Shown: positions 44,401 to 55,823, numbered from the stretch's first letter. The stretch is 64,000 nt of DNA from Actinernus sp. WN-2022 (GCA_030867875.1 JAOWCC010000426.1:47857-111856), one strand, 5' to 3'. Numbers and translations are program-made. Notes: a model not told the origin generated them from the sequence alone.

Positions 44401-45272
44401 AATCTTTTTTCAAAAGGTATCTGCAAAATTGGAGATTTCTTTAATAATGATGGTCTAAAACTGAAAACTGCTATTGAAAATCTCAATCCATTAGAAATGT
44501 TTTGGCTATGTAGCGTATATGACGCTTTACCTAAAGAATGGAGGGCTGAACTAAACAAACATTCAACACTAGTTTCACGGTTATTCAAAACTTTTGAAAT
44601 TCACAGCCTGCAATTAAAAGCAGGGGTGCATGCAGACACTATTTTGCTTGAAAAGGCTACTTCTAAAAAAGTTTATAACTGTTTAATATCTAAAATCGTT
44701 GAAACACCAACGGCAAATACCCACTTTAATACATATTTTTCAACAATAAATGATTCCATTGATTGGAAAGTTATTTACTCAATTCCCTTCAAATGTGAGC
44801 TTGATACTAAAACCCGAGAATTTCAATTCAAAATTCTTCACCGTATTGTATTTACCAATTATTTACTTCACAAGATCGGCAAGATACAGTCCCCTCTCTG
44901 CTCCTTTTGCCAAATAGACATCAAAACCATAGAACATTTATTTTTTCACTGTCCTTAGTTCAGTCTTTTTGGAATGCAGTCCAACAGATTTTGACCAAGC
45001 AGAATTTGCTTCAAAGATCGCTCAATTAATTTGATGTTATTTTGGGGTTGGTAGAACCCCTAGAGCATTTTATTTTGATAAATCACGTGATATTAGTAGC
45101 TAAATATTTTATATATTCTTGTAAACTTAAGGAACAGACCCTGCTCATCAACCCTTTTCTTAGAAAACTTAAAATGATTTATAATCTAGAGCTGTTTATA
45201 GCCAGAGAGAAAGACAAACTTTCCTTTCATTGTGAAAAATGGAATATGCTTCTTTCCCTTATCTTTCAATGA
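41414..45272 (+). pseudogene. Tx1/L1-like LINE ORF2: APE endonuclease and reverse transcriptase, mutated
   Basis: Frame 1 (41414-42916, likely start Met8 at 41435) encodes an apurinic-type endonuclease with its motifs in order: SLNVRG, FLQET (Glu59), LYAPN, GGDFNATFD (Asp166, Asn168) and TDHSA (Asp252, His253). The RT fingers and palm follow in a second frame (42913-43371; NWRPICLINVDAKI, TTIDFEKAFDS) and a third (43349-44458; VRQGDPLSSFLFI). The catalytic box reads FADN instead of FADD. A C-terminal part (44389-44958) has a CSFC..H....C knuckle (SFCQIDIKTIEHLFFHC). Frame breaks occur near 42900, 43370, 44395 and 44957. It nicks target DNA and primes cDNA in active relatives; this copy cannot. 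Confidence 0.9.
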
Positions 45273-45518
45273 CACCTCGTGTTTTTTTCTTTCTCTTTTC
45301 TTTTTTGGACATGACCTCAGTTAGCGCCAGGCCACACCACATTATATCTACACATTATTTCTTGTTATCGTTGGTTTGTTGTTTCGTATTTTTAGTTAGT
45401 ATTTTATTTTGTTTTGCAGTAATGTAGTAATTCTTTTTCGGGGTAGGGGGAGGAGTGACACTGGGACAAATATATCAATGTATTATTAAAATATCAATAA
45501 AATATAAAAAAAAAAAAT
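45273..45518 (+). mobile_element. LINE 3' UTR and A-rich tail
   Basis: Non-coding 3' region ending AATATCAATAAAATATAAAA followed by a run of A. The A-rich tail marks the retrotransposed 3' end and abuts duplicated block D copy 2 directly. Confidence 0.75.
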
Positions 45519-46516
45519 AAGCAAGCCAAACTAATTATCAATCTCCAACTCAACAGTTGGACAGATCACAGACTCACAGATTGTTGTTTTAATTTATTGC
45601 TTTACATATATATGTCCATTGAATTCTCAGTCTTTCCAAATGTCTCTGTCCCTATAGGCCAATCTCCAGATTTGTTCATTTCAAACATACAACACTAAGC
45701 TTTTGAACTTCCAAGCAACCACATGATTCCTTTTGCTTTTTCCTGCCGCATCAACAGGGAACCTTTGTTTCATAAAAGAATGCCCCATGCTTTGGACTTT
45801 TCAATCAGAGCACTGATTGGTTCTCCAATAATTCACTGACCAATCAATACACTCAGTTTGCAATAAACATGCTCAGGATTTCCAGAAATTCTCAAGTGGA
45901 TTCTGACGTTTAACGCACCCACATACATGTACATACAATGTCATGTACATTAAATGAGTGTAAATTACAAAGTCATGCAAATGAGTCCAGTACACTCATT
46001 TGCATGTACCACGTACATGAACAGAACTACATGCTTGATACACGCCAAAAATGTTAACAACCTTTCGGATGCTACTGTATGCTGGCTGTATTGAGCACCA
46101 AAAGTCAATCTGCATATATGCAACAACACACCAGGAACCTAAGCTGAAAGCCTAGATGCACTTAAACAGAAGCCAAGTTTTTGCTACTAATTCATGCCAG
46201 TTGTGTGGCTATTATTATATAGCCATGCAGGGTTTGCACAGTACATGTACCTTGGGAACAAAATTCCATGCTGTTTCCATGACTTTTCAATGGCAGACTA
46301 AAAATATAATTCCATGACCCTTGCAGCCAAAGCAGGCCATCCAAAGATCCAATACTAAGACAAAGGTACATGTAAATGTACGTTCCTAATAAACATTTCT
46401 GCTTTCCAATCATCAGCTTAAAGTGCCTATGAACAATATTTTTTTATTTTAGATATCAATTATAAATCAAGTGAATATTAGAATGGTCAAATATATTTTG
46501 CTTTGAATGCTTAAAG
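45519..46516 (+). repeat. duplicated block D, copy 2
   Basis: Near-identical to 39064-40060 with small indels (for example an extra ACTCACAG at about 45570 and an extra CATGTAC near 46245). It begins exactly after the A tail of the LINE. Confidence 0.9.
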
Positions 46517-47147
46517 GTTCAAAAGGTTCAAGTCGGGCATGGTAGCGTAAGGACGTGCGCTCGGGAGCTCCGGGTATTTTTTCCTTTTTCTAAAATCTTG
46601 CTCGTTTATACAGTCAATGGAGTTCTTTCAATTGAAACGCAAGTCGAGAAAGAGTAGTAGCGATTCTGAAACAGAAGACCATCATAAGGAAACTAGTAAA
46701 AAGGTAAAAATTCAAAGTAACAACAGTGATCTACACGAAGCAGAGGAAGAGAGAGACGAAATTCTCGAAGCATTAGAGATGGCAGGTGACGTCTCTTCGA
46801 AGTTGGATACGGTCATCCAGGAGCTTCAGATGCTAAATGGAAAAATGGACACTAATAGAAAAGAAGTTATCCGCTGTGGAAAGCAACATAGCTGATCTGC
46901 AATCAAAGTTCATTTCTCTCGAGAGCGCCCATAAGAATACGGACCGAAAAGTTACTGAGATGGAAGCTAGGAGGCCTGGGGATGCTGAATGCAGAGGTCA
47001 AACACTTTCGAATGGCGCTTAAAGCAGCGGAAATGAAAGGCAATAATAACACCGATGATTTGGAAACTCTCAAGCAGCAACATCTATACCTGGAGACCTA
47101 TTCTAGACGCGAAAACCTCCGTTTTCATGGGATACCAGAATCCCGAG
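46517..47147 (+). pseudogene. second LINE 5' end, ORF1 truncated at satellite
   Basis: Repeats the 5' UTR and the first 530 bases of ORF1 of the LINE at 40061, including the same frame break near the end of the coiled coil, but with fewer small insertions. It stops at AGAATCCC (47147), where the 85-bp satellite begins, so only the N-terminus, coiled coil and part of the RRENLRFHGIPES block remain. Confidence 0.85.
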
Positions 47148-47440
47148 GTAGGCGCGATATCTGCACATTATCGAATATCCGATATCATAGTATTGATAGT
47201 ATCGGATATTAGATATTGATAATATCGGATATTATCGGATATTATCAAGGGATATTATCGGATATTCTCTAATTAGATATCTATTAGATAAAGGTCTCCC
47301 TCTCCTTTGAAGGACGTCGATATTCGATAGTATCGGATATTATCGGATATTCTCTAATTAGATATCTATTAGATAAAGGTATATCTCCTCTGTGAAGGAG
47401 GTCGATATTCGATAGTATCGGATATTAATGTTCAAATTTC
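47148..47440 (+). repeat. 85-bp satellite, forward block 1
   Basis: About three units of a repeat whose core reads GATATTCGATAGTATCGGAT, TCTCTAATTAGATATCTATT, AGATAAAGGTCTCTCTCCTC and TGTGAAGGAGGTC. The unit is itself rich in short palindromes (TCTAATTAGA, GATATC). Confidence 0.9.
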
Positions 47441-48960
47441 GTGCATTGTACAAAATCCAAGCATGTGATTGGCTAATGAGCGTGCATTATTGGTGACCAC
47501 AGCACTCGACCCAGACCCTCTCTTACCTAGGGAAAGGGAGACCTTGTCCTTCGCTTAGTTACGTGTTTGGACGGCTTGGAAAACCTCATTACAATCGCAT
47601 ATTAAAAAGTAAAAATACAGACAATTACTAGAAAGGTAACGGCAGGATTGAACTTTGTTGCCTGTGTGACAGAAGATATATATTTTGAGGCGAACATTTG
47701 CATAGTCGCTCGTTGGAAATGGCTGATTTGCGAGTGCTGGAAGTACAACTTTACAAGTCAACACGTGTCCGCCGGAGTGAACAAAAGTTTCTACAACACT
47801 TTAGTAGTCTTACTTAAGAAATGGATTTTGTTTCCGAGACCTTACTCTGTCAATAAGAGGAGAAAATTAAGTGAGAATTCAGTGGATGGTTCGAAAACCC
47901 AGGATATTTGATTTGGAAAATGTTTGCATCGGAGCCGAGCACATGGCCGGAGGCCGGTTTCGAGTCAAGATTTCAATTCATTGCCCCACTGGAATCTGCA
48001 GGTTAGTTATTTTCGAATGAAAGAAACTATTAAAGGAAGCAGACTATCTAGGAGTTAAGCCTGCTAAATAATTGATATTTGAATACATGGCTCCAAGAGA
48101 AACGTTTTCGAGTTAAATGTACATTTGAGGCAAACATTTACATAATCGTTCGTTAGAAATGGCTGATTTGCAAGCGCTGGAAGTACAACAACTAACAAGT
48201 CGACATGTGTCGGAGTAAACAAAAGTTTCTACAACACTCTAGCAGTCTTACTGAAGAAATGGATTTTATTTCCGGCGAGACCTTACTCTGTCAATAAGTC
48301 AGGAGACAATGAAGCGACAATTCAGTGGAAGGTTCGAAAAACTAGGATTTTTTATTTGGAAAATGTTTGCATCAGAGCCGAGCACATGGAGGACGGATTC
48401 ACTGGAATCTGCAGGTTAGTTATTTTCGAATGAAAGAAACTATTAAAGAAAGTAGACTATCTAGAAGTTAAGCCGGCTAAATACTCGATATTTGAATACA
48501 TGGCTCCAAGAGAAACGTTGTCGAGTTAAATGTACAAACATACTCGCAAGGCGTCAACTAAACTGACCGAACGCCAAAGTAAATTATTCTTTGCAAAGTT
48601 ATCTACTTCTGTTTTTATTCATTGTCTATTGAAATGACATTTCTTTGTGGAGATATTTACCGTAAAATGATTTTTAAAATTCATGCGAAATATTTGACTT
48701 CTTTATGAAATTGTTATTGACAACTGATTTCAATTGAAATCATGGCTGACAGTGCACTCAGTTTGAATATTAAAAGGGTTAGAGACTTTATCTTTGTGCT
48801 TTATCGGTAAAATACAGTCACTTGCTGACTGTACGATGAACTCAAAATTTCTTCATACTGCATTCGGCCTTTGGCCTCATGCAGTATTCATTATTTTTCG
48901 TTCATCGTACCGTCAGCGCGTGCCTGTATTTGTCGATAAAGCACTCACAAGCAGTCTCTA
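47441..48960 (+). repeat. insert within the satellite: about 440-bp tandem duplication plus a palindrome
   Basis: Units 47683-48125 and 48126-48535 are tandem copies sharing AATGGCTGATTTGC(G/A)AG(T/C)GC and, at each unit's end, GGAATCTGCAG followed by a donor-like GTTAGTTATT. A frame of 87 codons in the first unit is not preserved in the second. 48774-48966 is an imperfect inverted repeat (AAGGGTTAGAGACTT, GTGCTTTATCGGTAAA, GACTGTACGATGAAC against their inverses) centred on GCATTCGGCCTTTGGCCTCATGC. Confidence 0.6.
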
Positions 48961-48966
48961 ACCCTT

Positions 48967-49430
48967 ACTTATCGGATATCCTCTAATTAGATATCTATTA
49001 GATAAAGGTCTCCCTCTCCTTTGAAGGACGTCGATATTCGATAGTATCGGATATTATCGGATATTCTCTAATTAGATATCTATTAGATAAAGGTCTCTCT
49101 CCTCTGTGAAGGAGGTCGATATTCGATAGTATCGGATATTATCGACTATTTTCTAATTAGACATCTAATAGATATATATTAGATAAAGGTCTCTCTCCAC
49201 TGTGAAAGACGTCGATATTCGATATTATCGGATATTATCGACTATTTTCTAATTAGACATCTAGTAGATATCTATTAGATAAAGGTCTCTCTCCACTGTG
49301 AAGGAGGTTGATATTCGATAGTATCGGATATTATCGGATATTCTCTAATTAGATATCTACTAGATAAAGGTCTCTCTCCTCTGTGAAGGAGGTCGATATT
49401 CGATAGTATCGGATATTTACTGGTTATTTC
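48967..49430 (+). repeat. 85-bp satellite, forward block 2
   Basis: About five units, including a variant with TCGACTATTTTCTAATTAGA in place of GGATATTCTCTAATTAGA and slightly longer palindromic TAGATATCTA segments. Confidence 0.9.
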
Positions 49431-49900
49431 ATGGTTTTCTATGGAATACCGGCGAATATTTCACGAGAAATTTGTATTATTTGGTATACAACGAGCCTTT
49501 AGGCGAGTTGTATACCAAAATAATATGAATTTCGAGTGAAATTTTCGCAAGTATTCCATAGTAAACCATGAAATAACCATATTATCCTATAAATAACAAT
49601 TTACGAAAAGATTTATCACGAAAACAAAGTAACTTACCGGACGATAGACTGCAAATTTTCTCGCCGGAATTGGAAAACACAAATTTCGAGTGGCGGCCGC
49701 GCGCGTCTGCAGACTAATTATGTATTCAAAATGGTGAATTTTTATTGGCCGGTAAAGAAAGGGCGCGACATTTCCTGCATTTTGATTGGCCTTGATCTAG
49801 CCATGAAATACCGCTCTGTATTTCATAGAAAAACCATGAAATACCGCCCTGTATTGCATAGTAAAGCTGAGCTCTGATTGGCTGAAATAAAATATTTATA
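49431..49900. repeat. palindromic element at the satellite inversion point
   Basis: 49432-49583 is an imperfect inverted repeat: GGTTATTTCATGGTTTTCTA and TTTGGTATACAACGAGCCT are mirrored by AGGCGAGTTGTATACCAAA and TAGTAAACCATGAAATAACC. Further CCATGAAATACCGC copies follow to 49865. Satellite orientation is forward before it and reverse after it. Confidence 0.7.
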
Positions 49901-50757
49901 GGATAATATCGAATATCAACCTCCTTCACAGAGGAGAGAGACCTTTATCTAATAGATATCTAATTAGAGAATATCCGATAATATCCGATACTATCGAATA
50001 TCGCCGTCCTTCAGAGGAGAGGGAGACCTTTATCTAATAGATGTCTATTAGATGTCTAATTAGAAAATAGTCGATAATATCGAATATCAACCTCCTTCAC
50101 AGAGGAGAGAGACCTTTATCTAATAGATATCTAATTAGAGAATATCCGATAATATCCGATACTATCGAATATCGACGTCCTTCAAAGGAGAGGGAGACCT
50201 TTATCTAATAGATATCTAATTAGAGAATATCCGATAATATCCGATACTATCGAATATCGACCTCCTTCACAGAGGAGAGAGACCTTTATCTAGTAGATAT
50301 CTAATTAGAGAATATCCGATAATATCCGATACTATCGAATATCAACCTCCTTCACAGTGGAGAGAGACCTTTATCTAATAGATATCTACTAGATGTCTAA
50401 TTAGAAAATAGTCGATAATATCCGATAATATCGAATATCAACCTCCTTCACAGAGGAGAGAGACCTTTATCTAATAGATATCTAATTAGAGAATATCCGA
50501 TAATATCCGATACTATCGAATATCGCCGTCCTTCAGAGGAGAGGGAGACCTTTATCTAATAGATGTCTATTAGATGTCTAATTAGAAAATAGTCGATAAT
50601 ATCGAATATCAACCTCCTTCACAGAGGAGAGAGACCTTTATCTAATAGATATCTAATTAGAGAATATCCGATAATATCCGATACTATCGAATATCGACGT
50701 CCTTCAAAGGAGAGGGAGACCTTTATCTAATAGATATCTAATTAGAGAATATCCGAT
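49901..50757 (-). repeat. 85-bp satellite, reverse block
   Basis: About ten units in the opposite orientation (CACAGAGGAGAGAGACCTTT, ATCTAATAGATATCTAATTA, GAGAATATCCGATAATATCC). The block shows a higher-order pattern: the order of variants at 49905-50240 reappears at 50440-50750. Confidence 0.9.
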
Positions 50758-52580
50758 ATTATCCGATATTATCGACTATTTTCTAATTAGACATCTAATA
50801 GATATATATTAGATAAAGGTCTCTCTCCACTGTGAAGGACGTCGATATTCGATAGTATCGGATATTATCGGATATTCTCTAATTAGACATCTACTAGATA
50901 AAGGTCTCTCTCCTCTGTGAAGGAGGTCGATATTCGATAGTATCGGATATTATCGGATATTCTCTAATTAGATATCTATTAGATAAAGGTCTCCCTCTCC
51001 TTTGAAGGACGTCGATATTCGATAGTATCGGATATTATCGGATATTCTCTAATTAGATATCTATTAGATAAAGGTCTCTCTCCTCTGTGAAGGAGGTTGA
51101 TATTCGATATTATCGACTATTTTCTAACTAGACATCTAATAGATATCTATTAGATAAAGGTCTCCCTCTCCTGTGAAGGACGGCGATATTCGATAATATC
51201 GGATATTATCGGATATTCTCTAATTAGATATCTATTAGATAAAGGTCTCTCTCCTCTGTGAAGGAGGTTGATATTCGATATTATCCGATATTATCGACTA
51301 TTTTCTAATTAGACATCTAATAGATATCTATTAGATAAAGGTCTCTCTCCTCTGTTGAAGGAGGTTGATATTCGATAGTATCGGATATTATCGACTATTT
51401 TCTAATTAGACATCTATTAGATATTTACTAGATAAAGGTCTCTCTCCTATGTGAAAGACGTTGATATTCGATAGTATCGGATATTATCGACTATTTTCTA
51501 ATTAGACATCTAATAGATATCTACTAGATAAAGGTCTCTCTCCTCTGTGAAGGAGGTTGATATTCGATATTATCCGATATTATCGACTATTTTCTAATTA
51601 GACATCTAATAGATATCTATTAGATAAAGGTCTCTCTCCTCTGTTGAAGGAGGTTGATATTCGATAGTATCGGATATTATCGACTATTTTCTAATTAGAC
51701 ATCTATTAGATATTTACTAGATAAAGGTCTCTCTCCTATGTGAAAGACGTTGATATTCGATAGTATCGGATATTATCGACTATTTTCTAATTAGACATCT
51801 AATAGATATCTACTAGATAAAGGTCTCTCTCCTCTGTGAAGGAGGTCGATATTCGATAGTATCGGATATTATCGGATATTCTCTAATTAGATATCTATTA
51901 GATAAAGGTCTCCCTCTCCTTTGAAGGACGTCGATATTCGATAGTATCGGATATTATCGGATATTATCGGATATTCTCTAATTAGATATCTATTAGATAA
52001 AGGTCTCTCTCCTCTGTGAAGGAGGTTGATATTCGATATTATCGACTATTTTCTAATTAGACATCTAATAGATATCTATTAGATAAAGGTCTCCCTCTCC
52101 TCTGAAGGACGGCGATATTCGATAATATCGGATATTATCGGATATTCTCTAATTAGATATCTATTAGATAAAGGTCTCTCTCCTCTGTGAAGGAGGTTGA
52201 TATTCGATATTATCCGATATTATCGACTATTTTCTAATTAGACATCTAATAGATATCTATTAGATAAAGGTCTCTCTCCTCTGTTGAAGGAGGTTGATAT
52301 TCGATAGTATCGGATATTATCGACTATTTTCTAATTAGACATCTATTAGATATCTACTAGATAAATGTCTCTCTCCTATGTGAAAGACGTTGATATTCGA
52401 TAGTATCGGATATTATCGACTATTTTCTAATTAGACTTCTAATATATATCTACTAGATAAATGTCTCTCTCCTCTGTGAAGGAGGTTGATATTCGATATT
52501 ATCCGATATTATCGACTATTTTCTAATTAGACATGTAATAGATATCTATTAGAGAAAGGGCTCTCCCCTGTGAAGGAGGT
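50758..52580 (+). repeat. 85-bp satellite, forward block 3
   Basis: About twenty units with at least four alternating variants (GGATATTCTC or GACTATTTTC core; CTCCTTTGAAGGACGTC, CTCTGTGAAGGAGGTC or CTATGTGAAAGACGTTG end). Groups of variants repeat in the same order (compare 51290-51540 with 51560-51840), evidence for higher-order repeats of several units. Confidence 0.9.
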
Positions 52581-52587
52581 TGAAATT

Positions 52588-53035
52588 TAATTCAATTCAA
52601 TTCAATTCAATTCAATTTTGTTGGGGGGATTTATTTAATTTAATTTAATTCAATTTTGTTGGGGGGATTAATTTACTTCAATTTTGTTGGGGGGATTAAT
52701 TTAATTCAATTTTGTTGGGGGGATTGATTTGATTTGATTTGATTTGATTTAATTTAATTTTGTTGGGGGGATTTATTTTATTTTATTTTGTTGGGGGGAT
52801 TTATTTTATTTTATTTTGTTGGGGGATTTAATTAATTTAATTTTGTTGGGGGGATTTAATTTAATTTAATTTTGTTGGGGGGATTTAATTTAATTTAATT
52901 TTGTTGGGGGGATTTAATTTAATTTAATTTTGTTGGGGGGATTTAATTTAATTTAATTTTGTTGGGGGGATTTAATTTAATTTAATTTTGTTGGGGAGAT
53001 TTAATTTAATTAAATTTTGATGGGGGGATTTAAAA
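52588..53035 (+). repeat. about 30-bp minisatellite with G6 runs
   Basis: About twelve or thirteen units of TTTAATTTAATTTTGTTGGG GGGA, starting with a run of TTCAA pentamers. AT-rich halves expand as TTAAT/TTATT pentamers while TTTTGTTGGGGGGATT is constant. Regular G6 tracts could form inter-unit G-quadruplexes. Confidence 0.9.
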
Positions 53036-53321
53036 TAAAACAATTCCACCCACCCCTCCCCTACAAAATGTTTTTTTGACTCCTCACCCCTCCCCTCTAC
53101 TTTCTCCATCTTCCACCTCAACATTTTATCTAGAAGAAAACTTCTACGAAATAGGTAAACAGTATCTTAAAGTAACAAGTGCCGAGGATCTTGAAGTAAC
53201 TCCTCGTAGTATCCGTTAGACTGCTTTCTAATTGGAATAAAACACTGACTAGAAGAAAATGGAAGTGTGCAAATAACAAACTTCTAACTCCAGACAACAA
53301 AGAAGTGGCTTAAAAAAACTC
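53036..53321. other. nothing recognised
   Basis: Pyrimidine-rich, then AT-rich; no supported feature. Confidence 0.35.
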
Positions 53322-53472
53322 TGAATTTCTAACAGCACATGAAACAACCATAAGGGCTGATCGATCCAAGTCAGGAACCAGCTAATTCACAGAACGAATT
53401 GGAATTTAGCATGTTGTTTTTTGTGGAGGGAGGTAAACCGGAGAAAAAATTCACAGAGCAAGGAAGAGCTAA
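53322..53472 (-). mobile_element. truncated copy of the 28.7-kb SINE
   Basis: CTCTGAATTTCTAAC, GGGCTGATCGATCCAAG and ATTGGAATTTAGCATGTTG match 28611-28745 with substitutions. The tRNA-related half with the A and B boxes is missing. Confidence 0.7.
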
Positions 53473-54080
53473 TATAGCACCCTACTATTCTCTTGTTCCT
53501 TCATCAAAGAATCGCCCACAGTGGATGTGAAAAGACGCAAATATGGACTGATAAATATTCGAGAACTACACAGAAATAACTCAAAAAGTTATCAACATTT
53601 CTGTTTCACTTTGCCGTTTCCATGCCGAACATTAGGGCCACTAACAAGCAGATTTATGAAAGCCAGTTAACACTCCACTCCAAGCAAACTCATTCCTAAC
53701 ACAATCTATATAAGCCCTAACCCAACATAAAAAAACTAACCTCAATATAAACCCAAGTGCTCAATAATTTAGGATTTTTAGAGTTATAGTAAAATTAGGC
53801 TTTTTAGGGCTAGATCACTGAATGCAGAAAAATAATGCTTCTTCAATGGTCCTGTGAACTAATCCAAACCCTACCCCTATATTTCTAAACACCCTAACCG
53901 TCAACAACGGGTGCCTACTAATTTATGATTTTTAGAGTTATAGTAAGTAAATTATGCCTGCTTTTAGGGCTAGCTAGATCACTGAACAACACAGAAAACT
54001 AATACTTCTTCAATTGTCATGTGAACTAATCCAAACCCTGCCCCTACATTTAAAAACACCCTAACCGTTAACAACAGGTG
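53473..54080 (-). repeat. inverse copy of the 37.7-38.7 kb repeat
   Basis: Contains CTTGTTCCTTCATCAAAGAA, TTTCACTTTGCCGTTT and two to three units with AAACACCCTAACCGTCAACA, the inverses of segments at 38570-38720 and 37790-38100. Its ends differ, so it is a partial, diverged copy. Confidence 0.6.
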
Positions 54081-54302
54081 CTCGGGACCGGACTGCAGAA
54101 TACCCCACCACAGCAAGCTTGGGTGGAATACCTGACAGTCAATGTAGAGAGCTGAATGTCGAGTCAACGTAATTTGCAACGCGTCATCGTTTCAACGAGT
54201 AGACTGCGGTTGATTGTAGAACGAAGGTAGTAATATATATAGTACACTGTATTCGTGTCAACGCGTCATCGCGTCATCGTGTCAACAAGTAGACTGCGGT
54301 TG
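54081..54302. repeat. short direct repeat around AGTAGACTGCGGTTGAT
   Basis: CGTCATCGTTTCAACGAGTA followed by GACTGCGGTTGAT (54183-54215) recurs at 54270-54303 with small changes, the second copy directly bordering the LINE tail. It may be the target-site duplication region of that element or a local duplication. Confidence 0.5.
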
Positions 54303-55450
54303 ATAATAATAATAATAATAATAATATATACCGCACTCAATGCTCTTACAATATCATGCAGTGATGGTAATAAACTAAAAATAATAAAAACTATCTACTT
54401 ACACGTGTTCTAGGAATATCGAGCAAGCTATTTAAAAAGAAAAGTCTTTAACTTAGATTTAAATACATTAACAGTGTCGGCACTCCTGATGTTAGACGGA
54501 AGAGAGTTCCAAAGTCTTGGAGCGCAGATCGAGAACGCTCTATCACCATAAGACACAGTATTTGACTTTGGTATGGACAACAAGTTATAACTACATGATC
54601 TTAAAGTAAGGGCTGGCTTATATCTCTGTAGCAGATCAGAAATATAATCCGGGGCCAGACTATGGAGAACTTGATACGTAATTAGTAGAACCATATAACT
54701 AATTCTAGATCTAATTGGAAGCCAGTAGAGTTGACGGAGTACAGGGGACGGGTGATATGTTCTGATTTCTTTGTTTTAGCGACTAGCCGAGCGGCAGTGT
54801 TCTGTAAGCGCTGTAGCTTAGCTATTTCAGAGTCAGGTAGCCCAAACAGAATACTGTTGCAACAGTCCAGACGGTAAGTAATAAAAGCGTGCACCAACTT
54901 CTAACAGTCTCCTTGACACATATACTTGCAAATTCTTCCAATGTTACGGATAGCAAAAGAAGCTGACTTGCAAATGTTGTTTATGTGAGTAGTCAGTATA
55001 AGGTGACTGTCCAAAGCAATGCCAAGATCATGGGCGACAGGAACCGGAGCAATGATAGTACCATCAATGGATATACCTGGCATCGGCTCACACTGTATGA
55101 ACCGAGATGAGAGATGGACGATCTCTGTTTTACGTGGATTACACGCGAGTTTGTTGGCGGTGCACCAGATTAAGATATCTTTAACACATAGCTCCAATTT
55201 GGCTAATGTAGCAGATCGATCACATGTAGAGTTAGCCTGCGTAGTTAGCAAGCAGACCATTCCCCAAGAGGTAGTTCATCGTCTGTGTAGAGGCAACCCG
55301 TTCTAGTAACTTAGACAGAAAGGTTACTGATATTTGTGATCGGACGGTAACTTGAAAATTCCTCCTGGTCAAGGTCGGACTTTTTCAGGAATGGGTGTAT
55401 GATGCCAGTTTTTAGAGACGAAGCTAAGGGAACACGCCAGTAGTTAAGGT
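54303..55450 (-). pseudogene. L2/CR1-like LINE remnant, minus strand
   Basis: From 55445 downward on the minus strand: TGVFP, LASSLKTGIIHPFLKKSDLD and FSSYRPITNISNLS are the RT fingers region. The catalytic centre is missing through an internal deletion. The region after it follows (WCTANKLACNPRKTEIVHLS), then ITYRLDCCNSILFGLPDSEI and the C-terminal block FSICAPRLWNSLPSNIRSAD, then the (TTA)n 3' tail at 54303-54326. Frameshifts lie near 54690, 54900 and 55430. The upstream part of the element is absent because a different, GC-rich sequence begins at about 55450. Confidence 0.8.
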
Positions 55451-55823
55451 AGTCACTATAACCCCAATCCCTGGCTCCTGATTGGCCTAGACGGGGGGCG
55501 TGGCCTAAAACGACGCCATTACGCACGTGGCGTCCCAAAATGACGTCACGTCCGTGGCGCCGCCTGTTTTGGCGGCCAAAGCCAGGCTTGGGATTGGTCG
55601 AAAGTTTAGGCTTAGAATGACGTCACAGGCGCCGCCAAATACCACAGTGGGAGGGGGCCCCCAAGCGAGGCTGGACCGGAAGTGGAGCCGCCGCCGCCAG
55701 GGGCGAAGAGGTGTTTGGCGGCCCAAACCAGGCCTGGGATTGGTAGGCGGGAGGTCCCCAGGGGGTCCCCCCGGGAGTTCCCCTGCGGGGAATGTGTGGA
55801 GTCCAGACTCCCTACTGGATCAA
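55450..55823. other. GC-rich start of Maverick/Polinton-like element (putative terminus)
   Basis: At about 55450 the RT homology of the L2-like remnant stops, and base composition jumps to G/C-rich with CpG, GGCGCCGCC motifs and two TGACGTCA palindromes (about 55541 and 55619). This change continues through to the polymerase gene, so it is read as the element's border or its terminal repeat region. The opposite terminus is outside the window, so the inverted repeat cannot be verified. Confidence 0.5.

Noticed and set aside
47148..52580. CRISPR-like array because of regular repeats
   Set aside because: Repeat units are contiguous and similar throughout, with no unique spacers, in an animal genome.
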